A DNA stretch of 64,000 nt from G963664115 sp965263045 (lineage in GTDB: Bacteria; Acidobacteriota; Terriglobia; 20CM-2-55-15): assembly GCA_965263045.1 (NCBI GenBank), contig CBDHGK010000041.1:5022001-5086000 (forward strand). The letters are read 5' to 3'. The notes below the pieces were generated by a model that did not search any database, was not told the origin of the DNA, and worked only from the letters and a program-made list of their open reading frames with translations. The number at the start of each line of letters is the position of its first letter. Position 1 is the first letter of the stretch. Shown one piece after another: positions 27,481 through 37,104 of the stretch. A program made the position numbers and the translations under genes.

Positions 27481-27945
27481 CTATTGCGGACAGAATGGAA
27501 GAACTGCATGTTACTTCCGAAAAGTGGCCGCCCACATTTTATCAACAGGCCCATTCTTAAGGATAACTCTGTTGCAGGAAGTGACACTGCTTAATCAGAA
27601 ACGTTACGCGCTATTTCGCGATTCGAAACCATGTGTACGAAGAATAACGTGTCGCTTTTGTTGTCGCGCACATCAACTTAAAACGCATTTGCAATATACG
27701 TCGTTGTGTTTATGAAAAAATATTTTGCGTCCATCTTTTACGCGCTGACCGCGCGCCTGGCTGTAACGCCTGACTGGTACGGGTTTCACGGCGCACGTGA
27801 TTAACGGTCGGTCTTTGTGATTCGTTTTTGGAACGAAGTGTTATTTTTGTTTTGAATTTTGTGATCACTTATTTTAAAAGTAATCACACAAGATGTTTAC
27901 CCACGTTAGGTGAGCAATTGTTGTAAAGAGAGAAAAACATTCTGT
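27481..27945 (+). ncRNA. AT-rich gap ending in orphan terminator; candidate small RNA or leader
   Basis: About 465 AT-rich bases between the MacA-like start and a strong plus-strand terminator, with no recognisable gene on the plus strand. TTGCAA near 27690 followed 18 bases later by TATGAA could be a promoter. A near-perfect palindrome GTGATCACTT...AAGTAATCAC lies around 27861-27887. A 31-codon reading frame (27712-27807, MKKYFASIFYALTARLAVTP) has no ribosome-binding site. The transcript that the terminator ends is unidentified; a small RNA is the simplest idea. Minus-strand promoters for the MacA-like gene must also lie here. Confidence 0.35.
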
Positions 27946-27972
27946 AGCCCCGCCGCTTGGCGGGGCTTTTTG
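27946..27972 (+). terminator. Strong Rho-independent terminator with no upstream gene
   Basis: Nine-base-pair stem AGCCCCGCC / GGCGGGGCT with a GCTT loop, then TTTTT. The T-run is on the plus strand, while the genes on both sides are on the minus strand. Confidence 0.85.
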
Positions 27973-28053
27973 TTGTCTTCGGAATTCTGATACAGAGACC
28001 GGATTACGTCCGCGAAGAAGTGGGTTGGATCTTCCCGTTTCCTGCTCCCATTC

Positions 28054-29298
28054 TCAATGAATAGTTTCGACCTTCTTTTTGAGGTAGTCCATCAACAGGT
28101 ACTGACCCAACGTTGCAGTTGATGTGAAATACGCTTTGCCGCGCGCGATTTCAGTCACCTTCTTGACGAAATCCACCAGGTAGTGGTCGTTGGCGAGCAT
28201 GAACGTGTTGATCAGGATGCCGGCCTTACGGCAGGTAGCGACTTCCTTGAAGGTCTCTTCAAGAATGACCGGATCCAGACCGAAAGCGTTTTTGTAAACG
28301 CGCCCATTCGGAAGCGTCATGGCCGAGGGTTTGCCGTCCGTGATCATGATGATCTGGCGCATATCTTTCTTTTCCGCCATCAGAATCTTCCGGGCAAGGC
28401 GTAAACCTTCGCGTGTGTTCGTATGGTAGGGTCCCACCACTGCTCGGGCGAGTTTCTTGAACGGAATTTCTTCGGCAGAGTCGTGAAATAACACCATCCG
28501 GAGCGAATCACCGGGGTACTCCGTCCGGATCAAGTGGGACAGAGCCAGAGCGACTCGCTTGGCCGGAGTGAACCGGTCTTCACCATAGAGGATCATGCTG
28601 TGGCTGGTGTCCAGCATCAGCACCGTAGCGCATGAGCTTTCATAGTCGGCCTGGTGCACCTGAAGGTCGCCCGTCTCAAGATTGATCGGAACGCCAAGTC
28701 CCTCACGCGATACGGCGCGCAGCAAGGTCTGGCTGATATCGAGATTGAGCGTGTCACCGAACTCGTAGGCTTTCGATGACTGGTAGGCTTCGACGCCCGT
28801 GGAGAGGTGGGCGGTCTCGTGACGCCCAAAACTACTCTTACCCAACGACCCGAGCAGATGGCGCAGCGCACGGAACCCGAGAAAGTCGACGGATTTGTCG
28901 GTCATTTCGAATCGGGCTGTGCCCTGCGGTTCTTCCTCAGTCCCAATCACGTCTTGAGGCAGAGGTGGAACGTCGCCTTCCATTTGCTGCTGAATCCAAC
29001 CCTCATCCACCATCCGGCGGATCAGTTCGTCCAGCATGTCGTTCATTTCCCCAGCCTCACCCTCGTTGGGACTGTTCATCCACTCTTCCATCAATTCGGG
29101 TGGAATCCGACCCATTTCAACGAGCTTCTCCATGATGGCTTGTCGCAGTGAATCCATGGCCCGGGGGCGCGTGGCATCTTCGAATCCATATTGAAACCCG
29201 CTCTGTAATAGAAAATCCGAGAGTGAATCGAGCAGATCTTCGATGCTGAGCCCGTCGAGAGCCGATGGCGTGAACTTTGTGTACTTGATCTTGGGCAT
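28054..29298 (-). CDS. VWA-domain protein paired with MoxR-like ATPase
   Basis: 414 aa. The C-terminal half is a von Willebrand A domain with the metal site DTSHS in VLMLDTSHSMILYGEDRF and the later MITDGKPSAMT. The N-terminal half is acidic and helical. No signal peptide or membrane segment, so cytoplasmic. It lies 18 bases downstream of the MoxR/magnesium-chelatase-like ATPase; such ATPase plus VWA pairs act as chaperone-like machines that insert metals or remodel partner proteins. The client is not evident from the neighbours. Confidence 0.88.
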   Translation of the reverse strand: MPKIKYTKFTPSALDGLSIEDLLDSLSDFLLQSGFQYGFEDATRPRAMDSLRQAIMEKLVEMGRIPPELMEEWMNSPNEGEAGEMNDMLDELIRRMVDEGWIQQQMEGDVPPLPQDVIGTEEEPQGTARFEMTDKSVDFLGFRALRHLLGSLGKSSFGRHETAHLSTGVEAYQSSKAYEFGDTLNLDISQTLLRAVSREGLGVPINLETGDLQVHQADYESSCATVLMLDTSHSMILYGEDRFTPAKRVALALSHLIRTEYPGDSLRMVLFHDSAEEIPFKKLARAVVGPYHTNTREGLRLARKILMAEKKDMRQIIMITDGKPSAMTLPNGRVYKNAFGLDPVILEETFKEVATCRKAGILINTFMLANDHYLVDFVKKVTEIARGKAYFTSTATLGQYLLMDYLKKKVETIH

Positions 29299-29316
29299 GG
29301 GTCTGAAATGGGAGCG

Positions 29317-30798
29317 TCAGTTCAGTGGCTTCTTGAAACGCTTCGGGTCGATCGCGTAGTCCCGGTAAAGGTCGCCGACAGACTTCCGTTCGGAAGCCCG
29401 ATAGACACTTTCTTCTGACCGTGAAATCTTGTCGAGAGCACACAACCCTTCAAGCACGAACTCCGCGGCGGAGACTCGTTCCCCGCGCGACGAATCGGTT
29501 TCGATTCCCAGGGGCCCGAGAAGGTCCATCAGACCTTCAACATCGCTTAAAGTGACCAGGACCGCGTCGAACACTTCCATGTCGGACAGCTTCAACGCCC
29601 CACCCAGTTCGAACCACTCGGTCACGGTCGTAAAGTCGCTCTTCGGAAACTGCTTACGGAAAACCATCCCCACGGACTGGCGGATCAGATCTCGAGCGAC
29701 AGACTCCGCACCCTTCAGCTCGCCCTCATACTCGAGCTCCAACTTACCGGTTATGGCCGGCAGTGCCGCATAGACGTCCACAATCCGCACGACAGCTTCG
29801 TCCTCTCCAATGAGGACCCGCCGCCGCTCGGCATTGCTGACCATATTCTCAAGACAGGAAATCGGCAGTCGCTGACTGACTCCCGATCGTTTATCGATCC
29901 GTTGGTCCGACCGTGCCTTGAATGCGATTCCTTCGACGACTGCACGCAGGTACTCGGGGATCTTGACGTTGCTGCCGTCACGCGCGGTCCAGGCTTCCTG
30001 TTTCGTAATCGCCACACCATGTTCGAGCTGCGCCGGATAGTGCGTCTGAATTTCGGATCCGATTCGGTCCTTCAGGGGCGTAACGATTTTGCCTCGCGCG
30101 GTGTAGTCTTCCGGATTCGCAGAAAACACCAATACGATATCCAGTGGAAGACGGACTGGATAGCCTTTAATCTGAACGTCTCCCTCCTGCATGATGTTGA
30201 ACAGGCCGACCTGAATTTTCCCCGCAAGATCCGGCAGTTCGTTGATCGAAAAGATTCCGCGGTTTGCCCGGGGTAGAAGTCCGTAGTGGATCGTCAACTC
30301 GCTGCCGAGCGACTCTCCGCTTCTGGCTGCTTTGATGGGATCGATATCGCCAATCATGTCGGCAATGGTCACGTCCGGTGTGGCAAGTTTTTCAACATAC
30401 CGCTGGTCGCGCGACAAGTATCCGATTGGCGTTTGGTCTCCCATCTCTTCAAGCAGGTTCCGGCAACGTTGGCAAATAGGACGGAAGGGGTGATCATTAA
30501 TCTCGCACCCTTCAATGACCGGCACTTCTTCGTCGAGCAGATCGCCGAGCTGGCGGAGAATGCGGCTCTTGGCCTGTCCGCGAAGACCCAACAAAATCAG
30601 GTTGTGACGGGAGAGAACCGCGTTGACGATATGAGGCACCACGGTGTCTTCGTAACCCAACACGCCGGGAAAGATCGGCTCGCCCACGCTCAATGTGTGA
30701 ATAAGGTTGGCCCGCATCTCATCTTTAACTGAGCGGGACCGATGCAGAGAGTCGCCGTATGGGCCAGACCGAAGCTCTCCCAGTGTTTTCGCTTGCAT
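29317..30798 (-). CDS. MoxR/magnesium-chelatase-like AAA+ ATPase
   Basis: 493 aa. Walker A is GLRGQAKSR, Walker B region GIFSINELPDL, sensor segment VLVFSANPEDYTARGKIVTPLKDRIGSEI, as in ChlI/MoxR proteins. A Cys pair (PICQRC) lies in an insertion near residue 110 and may bind zinc. The C-terminal 150 residues are helical. First gene of a two-gene unit with the VWA protein. Similar pairs are annotated as magnesium chelatase in genomes without chlorophyll synthesis; that name should not be taken as function here. Confidence 0.88.
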   Translation of the reverse strand: MQAKTLGELRSGPYGDSLHRSRSVKDEMRANLIHTLSVGEPIFPGVLGYEDTVVPHIVNAVLSRHNLILLGLRGQAKSRILRQLGDLLDEEVPVIEGCEINDHPFRPICQRCRNLLEEMGDQTPIGYLSRDQRYVEKLATPDVTIADMIGDIDPIKAARSGESLGSELTIHYGLLPRANRGIFSINELPDLAGKIQVGLFNIMQEGDVQIKGYPVRLPLDIVLVFSANPEDYTARGKIVTPLKDRIGSEIQTHYPAQLEHGVAITKQEAWTARDGSNVKIPEYLRAVVEGIAFKARSDQRIDKRSGVSQRLPISCLENMVSNAERRRVLIGEDEAVVRIVDVYAALPAITGKLELEYEGELKGAESVARDLIRQSVGMVFRKQFPKSDFTTVTEWFELGGALKLSDMEVFDAVLVTLSDVEGLMDLLGPLGIETDSSRGERVSAAEFVLEGLCALDKISRSEESVYRASERKSVGDLYRDYAIDPKRFKKPLN

Positions 30799-30863
30799 GC
30801 TGTCAATTCCCCGTTTCTCAAATACTGCGGACGTAAATTCTTGCCTCCGGCTTCACCTGGCTT

Positions 30864-31562
30864 TTACGACAGATATGACACGCTGAAGAAGAGGAAGTTC
30901 GCGACGAAATGAGCCGCGATCGCGCTCTCAATCCCACCCTTCATGAATATGAATCCCAGCATGAGGCCGCCACAGAACGCCCCGGTAAAACCGTATACGT
31001 TATGGGCCACCGCAAACAACAGAGACGACAGCACGATGGCCATGGCCCGGGGAATCAGAGATACCAGAACGGGCCACTCCGACTTGATGTTCTGATAGAG
31101 ATGCTGGATCAGAAACATGAGGCACGACATAATGAAAAGGCGATAGACAACCTCCTCAAAGATACTCGCGTCGAATGAAACCAGGAAGGAATCGTATACG
31201 TCTTCCATCCCTCTGATCCGGGGGGCCACCATGGGACTATAGCGGTTGATAAAAAAAAAGAGGTAGTTGATGAGACCGATCATGAATCCCGGAAGGATCC
31301 CATAGTTAAGGAGGTCCTGAAAGGCGGTTCGGGGCTCAGTCGACGTCAGGATGATCGACCCTCTCATCCGGCTCTCGTGGGCAGCATAGAGACCGAACGC
31401 GGCGGAAATAATGACGATTCCGAAGCGTGATACCATCACCCAGATTAACGAGTCCGACCGCTGCTCCAAATTGAGTTCTGAAAGGAGGGCGGTGCCCGCC
31501 GCAACGACTGCGAGGCCTATGCAGAAGCCGACGACAGCTTTGGGGTTCATCGCGACTATCAT
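30864..31562 (-). CDS. CPBP-family intramembrane metalloprotease
   Basis: About 232 aa, six or so membrane helices. The three CPBP/Abi motifs are present: EEVVYRLF (EExxxR), FAVAHN (FxxxH) and HFVANF (HxxxN), which form the intramembrane zinc site. Relatives include CAAX-prenyl proteases and bacteriocin self-immunity proteins. The open frame extends to 31667 over the divergent phosphoesterase start; MIVAMNPKAVVG at 31562, or the Met at 31550, is more likely. Substrate unknown. Confidence 0.85.
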   Translation of the reverse strand: MIVAMNPKAVVGFCIGLAVVAAGTALLSELNLEQRSDSLIWVMVSRFGIVIISAAFGLYAAHESRMRGSIILTSTEPRTAFQDLLNYGILPGFMIGLINYLFFFINRYSPMVAPRIRGMEDVYDSFLVSFDASIFEEVVYRLFIMSCLMFLIQHLYQNIKSEWPVLVSLIPRAMAIVLSSLLFAVAHNVYGFTGAFCGGLMLGFIFMKGGIESAIAAHFVANFLFFSVSYLS

Positions 31563-31637
31563 ACACCAAAGGCACAGCCGCAACGGGCCGGCCCGGCAGG
31601 CCCTGAGCAACACGGATGCGGTCAGCGGAGCCCGATA

Positions 31638-32384
31638 ATGCGGCGCCTTTTGCTCAGTGACATCCACTCGAACATGGAGGCGTTCGACGCCTGTCTATCT
31701 CGCGCCAAAGCCGTCGGATTCGATTCGGTTCTCTGTTGCGGCGACATCGTCGGATACGGCCCTGAGCCAAATGAAGCCGTCGAAGCAGTCCGCGAACTTG
31801 AGGCCGTGGCCATCCGCGGCAACCACGACCGGGTCGCATGTGGCCAGGACGAACCCACCGGGTTCAACCCTCACGCTAAAGCGGCGGCATTCTGGACACG
31901 AGACACGCTCACCCAGAAAAACCACGAATACCTCCGTGCCCTTCCCGTAGGCCCCCTCGACATCGACGATGGAGCGCAGCTGGTACACGGCGCGGTGACA
32001 TATGAAGATGATTACATCATGTCGGAGAGCCACGCCGCGGAGAGCTTCTTACTCACCAAAAAAAATCTTACCTTCTTCGGACACAGCCACTATCCCGCCG
32101 TCTACACATGCGACCCATTCGGAAACGTACTTGAAGAACTACAAAGAAACATACGGGAATCGGTCACGACACATCTGCGCTCCGACCTACAGTATCTGGT
32201 GAATCCCGGTTCGGTAGGCCAGCCCCGAGACGGGGACATGCGGAGTGCGTTCCTGATATGGGACAGTGATGCCCATCAGTTGGAATTTCATCGGGCCGAA
32301 TACCCGATCAATGTAACCCAGGAAAAAATGGTGCAGGCCGGCCTGCCGCGATACCTCATCGAACGCCTCACCTACGGTCGTTAA
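31638..32384 (+). CDS. Calcineurin-like metallophosphoesterase (YfcE type)
   Basis: 248 aa. All metal-binding motifs are visible: SDIHSN, CCGDIVGYGPEP, AIRGNHDR, VHGAVT and FFGHSHYP, followed by LVNPGSVGQPRDG, which is typical of the YfcE/protein-phosphatase-like group. Cytoplasmic. Stands alone, divergent from the CPBP protease. A hairpin (GTCGCCG/CGGCGAC, about 32412-32433) lies between its end and the convergent metallo-beta-lactamase gene, without a T-run. Confidence 0.9.
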   Translation: MRRLLLSDIHSNMEAFDACLSRAKAVGFDSVLCCGDIVGYGPEPNEAVEAVRELEAVAIRGNHDRVACGQDEPTGFNPHAKAAAFWTRDTLTQKNHEYLRALPVGPLDIDDGAQLVHGAVTYEDDYIMSESHAAESFLLTKKNLTFFGHSHYPAVYTCDPFGNVLEELQRNIRESVTTHLRSDLQYLVNPGSVGQPRDGDMRSAFLIWDSDAHQLEFHRAEYPINVTQEKMVQAGLPRYLIERLTYGR

Positions 32385-32588
32385 GAGGTATCTTCACAGT
32401 TCACGCCAGCGTCGCCGTCTCCTGGCGGCGACCCAATGGGGGGACCGGCCGAAGGACGAGGGGCCCAATGCCAATGCCCCCCACCTGCAGTCGAAGGATC
32501 TCATCATGGCCTGCCGCGTGCCCGATTGCCAATCGCGTCCGACAGAAACACTGTGATCGCAATTCAGGCACACTTTCTGTCTGCCTGT

Positions 32589-33473
32589 CTACCGATAGCC
32601 GTTTCTGAAGAAGTAGCACATCCGCTCGATGTTGCCCGGCAGAAATTCCTGGCGTATCCAGTCCGTGGCCACACTCGGAAGCTGGATCTCCTCAAACGCC
32701 TGGTCGAAGCATTGTCCCTCGGCATTCGCCGTCCGGACCAAAGCGAACAATTCATCAAGATAGGTCTTGAGTCCACGAATGTCGTCCTTCGTTCCAATGC
32801 CTCCCTGCCGGCTGTGGCCGGCAATCATACGATCCCAGTCCATCGCCAGAACCCGATCGATCGATTCGAAATATTCCAGGAGATAGGAATCGGGGAAATT
32901 ACGGAACGGTAATTCCCGAATTGGAAGGAAATCCACGGCATATATGATCCCATCGTCGGGCACGCGCATGACGAGGCTGTTGTCGCTGTGATTCCGGCCG
33001 ACATAATTGAGCTCCAACCGCACTCCTCCCAGCGTCAGAACTGCATGGTCGTCCACCAACAGGTCCGGAATCACGACGTCCGGCACCGCAAGACTGAGGA
33101 GCGCCGCCTTGGCCAGCCGGTGTGCGACGAATGTGGCCCCGGCCTCCTTGAACGGCGCACCGCCGCTTATGTGGTCAAGATGATGATGGCTGTACACGAC
33201 GTATCGCACCGGCTCGGGGGTGATCTTGCGGATTTCCTCCAGATAGACCCGCGAAGCCTGGGCGTTCAGCGGATCGGCCGCAATAACGCCTTCCGGGGTT
33301 ACCAGAAACATCGACTGGCTACCACCGTATTGGAAGATGTAGACGTTGTCGGTGACCTTTATGGTCTGGTAGGGGACGTCCGGTTGGCCCTGGGCGCTGA
33401 GTAGAGAGCCGTTCAGCGACATCACGGCTGCGGCCAGAAAAACGTAGAAACAAACGAAACGGATTCGCGTCAT
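32589..33473 (-). CDS. Exported metallo-beta-lactamase-fold hydrolase
   Basis: 294 aa with a signal peptide ending near LLSAQG. The zinc motif is SHHHLDH (HxHxDH), with later VGRNHSDN, YAVDFLP and AGHSRQGG supplying the other ligands. No lipobox. GGAGTGATGC precedes the ATG at 33473. It is the most downstream gene of a same-strand series starting at 38779, 265 bases beyond the MetE-like gene, so it may or may not share the transcript. The substrate is unknown; quinoprotein-relay and small-molecule hydrolases share this layout. Confidence 0.88.
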   Translation of the reverse strand: MTRIRFVCFYVFLAAAVMSLNGSLLSAQGQPDVPYQTIKVTDNVYIFQYGGSQSMFLVTPEGVIAADPLNAQASRVYLEEIRKITPEPVRYVVYSHHHLDHISGGAPFKEAGATFVAHRLAKAALLSLAVPDVVIPDLLVDDHAVLTLGGVRLELNYVGRNHSDNSLVMRVPDDGIIYAVDFLPIRELPFRNFPDSYLLEYFESIDRVLAMDWDRMIAGHSRQGGIGTKDDIRGLKTYLDELFALVRTANAEGQCFDQAFEEIQLPSVATDWIRQEFLPGNIERMCYFFRNGYR

Positions 33474-33738
33474 GCATCACTCCTTGCGGCATTGCCGCTC
33501 GTGACGGTGCCCTGGTTGGTTCCACCGTGCTGCGAATTGTTAATACAGTCGGGTTCAGACCGTCAAGCGAATTCCCACCGAAATTCTGTAAGTGCCGTCG
33601 ACGACCGCACGGCCCGAGTGCGTAGCGAGTCGACCATGGGGGTGCCGGCCATAAGGCGGTAGGGGCCATACCAAGAAACGCCCGTACCCCCGGGTTCGAT
33701 GAAGTCCGGCGCAACATCAACGCTGCCGGGACCGGGGA

Positions 33739-34779
33739 TCAGTCAACAAGGCGTGCCGTGGTCGCGTGGTCCGCCAGCAATGCCGTGAACTTTTCCGGGT
33801 CGCCACGCGCCATGCCACATTCAGTGCCGACGCCATCGACACGCACGTGGCGGCGGGCGGTCGCGAGCCTGGCCGCATTGCCGGCATGATCCTCCCGATG
33901 GATGAGACCCAGATACAGAGCAGTGCCCCCATCCCGGTTCAGCCGTTTCAAGGGTTCGAAATAGGCGTCGTCGATGCGATCCCGGATCACCGGCATATGA
34001 AAATACTGGATGGACCGATTGACTTCTCGGACTACGGCCGTGGCAATGTCGACCATGATGCCGCTGTCTTCAGGGAGCACCATGTGTTCGTCCGCCGGAC
34101 TGCCGTAACACAGATGGTAGCCCAGGTCGATTTCCGGGGGTACGGCGTCGCCAATCCGGGTGAGTACGTCGAGGGTCTCGGTCTGGAAATCGACGGGACC
34201 GGCCCGATAGTAGCCCTCCCACGCCAGCACCTCCTGGCACACGTCCCACTGGATCGCGATGCGGTCGTTCGGCAGGGTCCTGGCAATCTTGAGGACCTCG
34301 CCGATAAAGTGGCGGGTGAGTTCCGGAAGTAAGGCCGGCCGGTCTTCGGGCACCATGTTGTTGTACGTTGGAGCGATCGGGGTCGGTATGGAAATCTGAA
34401 ACCGGACGCCCTCGGGAATGACACCGTCGTGCTGGAGACGCTCAAACGTTTCCCAGGACTCGATCGCCATATCGGCGTAGCCAGTTTCAAAGTCCTCCGC
34501 CTCGGGGCGCTCACCCGGTATGATCCGGAGCCGCGGGATTTCGCGCACCACTTGCCCGTCATACTGCACAAACTGGAACGGCTCCACGTCGTCGGCGATC
34601 TCTATCGCACGGGAATCGGCCAGTACGTCCTGAAGAAACTTAATCCAACTCTTGCGAATGCCCGTTTCGCCATCAGGCAGGCGGACCAGGTGCGGGCCGA
34701 CCGCGGCAGAGAGATTACGAAACACGGTTTCGGCATCGGGCAGCGGGATGCTACCTACAAAGTGCACGATCGGATTCAT
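33739..34779 (-). CDS. MetE-like (cobalamin-independent methionine synthase superfamily) protein
   Basis: 346 aa, about the size of the C-terminal barrel of MetE alone. The start MNPIVHFVGSIPLPDAETVF and the RLPDGETG segment resemble stand-alone MetE-fold proteins. Zinc ligands appear kept: YHLCYG (HxC) and GTECGMA (Cys). No signal peptide, so it differs from its exported neighbours. Likely a methyl- or alkyl-transfer or C-S enzyme rather than methionine synthase. Started at 34779, 20 bases after the cytochrome gene; the frame to 35016 runs through that gene and is not used. Confidence 0.8.
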   Translation of the reverse strand: MNPIVHFVGSIPLPDAETVFRNLSAAVGPHLVRLPDGETGIRKSWIKFLQDVLADSRAIEIADDVEPFQFVQYDGQVVREIPRLRIIPGERPEAEDFETGYADMAIESWETFERLQHDGVIPEGVRFQISIPTPIAPTYNNMVPEDRPALLPELTRHFIGEVLKIARTLPNDRIAIQWDVCQEVLAWEGYYRAGPVDFQTETLDVLTRIGDAVPPEIDLGYHLCYGSPADEHMVLPEDSGIMVDIATAVVREVNRSIQYFHMPVIRDRIDDAYFEPLKRLNRDGGTALYLGLIHREDHAGNAARLATARRHVRVDGVGTECGMARGDPEKFTALLADHATTARLVD

Positions 34780-34798
34780 CGCAACGATGCTCGAATCT

Positions 34799-35167
34799 TC
34801 AGTCCAGGTCGAGCAGGGGTATGTCCTCGAGCGGTGGTGGTGGCGGAAACGTCCGGATGTAGGCGAAGATGTCCGCCGCTTCCGAATCCGACAAGACTTC
34901 GACTCTGTAGGGCGGCATACGGACCGGGCTCCTGATGTACGCCGTAAAACTATCGGATGTGAACTGGGTCTGGGCGAGGCGCGGCCCAGTCGCGGCACCG
35001 GCACCCGCATATCCATGGCAGGACCAGCAGTAATTCTTCAGAAAGAGCTCTTTGCCTGCTACGGCGTCCGCTTCAAGAGTCGAATCGCGGGTCTGGGCTG
35101 TTAGCTCCGGTACCAACGCCATGAAGGCGAGCACGAAAGGGCCTAACATCCATGCGAATCGCTTCAT
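34799..35167 (-). CDS. Small exported cytochrome c
   Basis: 122 aa with a signal peptide (LGPFVLAFMALVPELTAQ). One haem motif, CWSCH, near residue 47, and a likely axial Met in VRMPPY near residue 83. The C-terminus is proline- and acid-rich (PPPPPLEDIPLLDLD). Good ribosome-binding site (GGGAGG, 7 bases before ATG). It lies 14 bases after the ThDP enzyme gene, suggesting it accepts electrons from, or passes them on for, the exported enzyme. Confidence 0.9.
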   Translation of the reverse strand: MKRFAWMLGPFVLAFMALVPELTAQTRDSTLEADAVAGKELFLKNYCWSCHGYAGAGAATGPRLAQTQFTSDSFTAYIRSPVRMPPYRVEVLSDSEAADIFAYIRTFPPPPPLEDIPLLDLD

Positions 35168-35180
35168 ATGTTTTCCTCCC

Positions 35181-37043
35181 TTACCGCGGCTGCGTCACGA
35201 CGTCGATCAACGCCGGCTCGCCGGCCTTGATCCGCTCGATTCCACGCCTGAGCGCGGGACCGAGGTCGTTCGGGTCTTCAATCGGACCTTCACCGAACAT
35301 CCCATAGGACCGTGCCATCCCCGCATAGTCAATGTGCGGCTCGATGAGCGTCGTGCCGATGTGTGCGTTCTCGATACCTCGATTGCGATTGGCGCAGGTG
35401 CGGGTCAAACCCATCACTTCCTGGTGCCAACCGCGGTTGTTGTGCATGACTTCGAGGAGCGGGATCTGGTGATGGACCGCCGTCCATAGTACGCTCGAAA
35501 CATAGTTGAGATCGCCGTCGCATTGGATATTGACGCTCACCCGGCCATGCTTCCTATTGGCCAGGGCGGCTCCAACGGCGGCGGGTGCGGCGTAGCCGAT
35601 ACCGGAAGCGCCCTGTTCACCGATAAAGTGGTAGGGCTGGGTGAAATCCCACAGCCGTGTCGGCCAGAAGCTGATCCAGCTGTCCTTTCCAACCAGGGAC
35701 CAGTCTTCGTCTTTCATGACGTTCCACATCTCCGCCGACAGGCGCGCAGTGCTGATGGGCCTTGAATTCCATCCGCCCGCCGCTTCGCGGCGAGCCTGTT
35801 CCCGTACCCTGAGGAATGTGGCTCGGTGGCTGGCTCCGCGCTCCTCGAAGACCCGCCTCCGGTCACCCGTCGTCAGACGCTTCACCTCTTCGATGAGGGC
35901 CGGTAGTGTTGCCTGTGGGTCGGCGGGGATCGATACGTCCGCTTCCGCATATCGCCCGGTCTCTCCATAAACGGACTTATGATTCAGAATCACCGGTGAA
36001 ATCCCGATCGTCCGGGCGTTCGTCTTCTCGTTCCCACGGTGACCCAGGCCGTAGTGGTCCCTCACGTCGAGGGCCAGGATCACATCCGCCCCGGAGTCCG
36101 TTTGAGTAAACAGCGTGTTGTTCGTCGGGAAGTTCATGCGTTGGCGCTGGTCCCAGACCTGGGCCTGCAGGGCTTCGGCCAGTTCGACGAGCAGATCGAT
36201 TCCCTCAGCGGTCCGGGCAACACGGCCCGCTACGATCAGCGGATTCTCCGCGGCGACCAGCATGCGCGCCGCCTCTTCGACCGCCGCCTTATCTCCAGCC
36301 GGCGGCGCATTGAGCGTCAGTTTCGGAATCCTGAGGCCTTCGGGAGCCAGGCCATCGGCAAGTGTCGATTCAACCAGGATGGCCACAGGCTCCTGCGGCG
36401 GCGTCATCGCGGTCTGATACGCCCGAACCGTAGACTCGGCAAAATGCTGAAGCGATACGGGCGAATCGTCCCACTTGGTAAAGTCGCGAACAAGGCCCGC
36501 CGGGTCCTGGGCGGCGTGGGCACCCGCTGTGAAGCCGTTGCGCTCGGTGGCGTCGAGCTTGTTCCCTAAGAAAAGAAGGACCGGAACCCGGTCGCAATAG
36601 GAGTTATAAACCGCCATCGACGCATGCATCAGGCCGACCGTAGCGTCGGCAAGGATCATCATCGGCTTGCCTTCGATCTTGAAGTAGCCCTGAGACATCG
36701 CAACGGAATGCTCTTCGTGGCATGCGGTCAGCCACTCCGGACCCTCGTTTCCGCCGTAGTTGATTATGGACTCGTGAAGTCCGAGGAAATTCGCGGAGGT
36801 GTTCGCCGCGCAGTACTCAACACCCAGGGACTTGAGGACGTCCACCATGAAGTCGGAACCGTACTTCGCGTTTTCACTCACCTGGACTACGGGCGACGGC
36901 TCAGCCGCGACAGATTCCGCCGCAGACGCAACGGGCTTTGCGACCAGAGCCGCTGCACCGGCTGCCACGGCACTGCCTGCGGCATTCTTGAGAAAACTGC
37001 GCCGACCGACGCCACTTTCGCTATTCTTGCTCGTCTTCTTCAC
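35181..37043 (-). CDS. Tat-exported ThDP-dependent enzyme (acetolactate-synthase-like)
   Basis: 620 aa. N-terminal twin-arginine signal (GRRSFLK, then an alanine-rich stretch), so it is folded with cofactor before export. ThDP N-terminal domain with the Glu in CHEEHSVAMSQGY; central domain about 240-390; pyrophosphate domain with CDGD...NN, where the usual GDG begins with Cys. GTG start with AGGAGGG 7 bases upstream. Family members decarboxylate 2-oxoacids or join them to aldehydes, nearly always in the cytosol. Export together with a cytochrome c suggests oxidative decarboxylation in the periplasm (inference). Confidence 0.85.
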   Translation of the reverse strand: MKKTSKNSESGVGRRSFLKNAAGSAVAAGAAALVAKPVASAAESVAAEPSPVVQVSENAKYGSDFMVDVLKSLGVEYCAANTSANFLGLHESIINYGGNEGPEWLTACHEEHSVAMSQGYFKIEGKPMMILADATVGLMHASMAVYNSYCDRVPVLLFLGNKLDATERNGFTAGAHAAQDPAGLVRDFTKWDDSPVSLQHFAESTVRAYQTAMTPPQEPVAILVESTLADGLAPEGLRIPKLTLNAPPAGDKAAVEEAARMLVAAENPLIVAGRVARTAEGIDLLVELAEALQAQVWDQRQRMNFPTNNTLFTQTDSGADVILALDVRDHYGLGHRGNEKTNARTIGISPVILNHKSVYGETGRYAEADVSIPADPQATLPALIEEVKRLTTGDRRRVFEERGASHRATFLRVREQARREAAGGWNSRPISTARLSAEMWNVMKDEDWSLVGKDSWISFWPTRLWDFTQPYHFIGEQGASGIGYAAPAAVGAALANRKHGRVSVNIQCDGDLNYVSSVLWTAVHHQIPLLEVMHNNRGWHQEVMGLTRTCANRNRGIENAHIGTTLIEPHIDYAGMARSYGMFGEGPIEDPNDLGPALRRGIERIKAGEPALIDVVTQPR

Positions 37044-37104
37044 GGTACTGCCCTCCTGCAGGTTTCACTCAGTAACTGGTGACCGTACGAAAGCGTTGGC
37101 GCCT

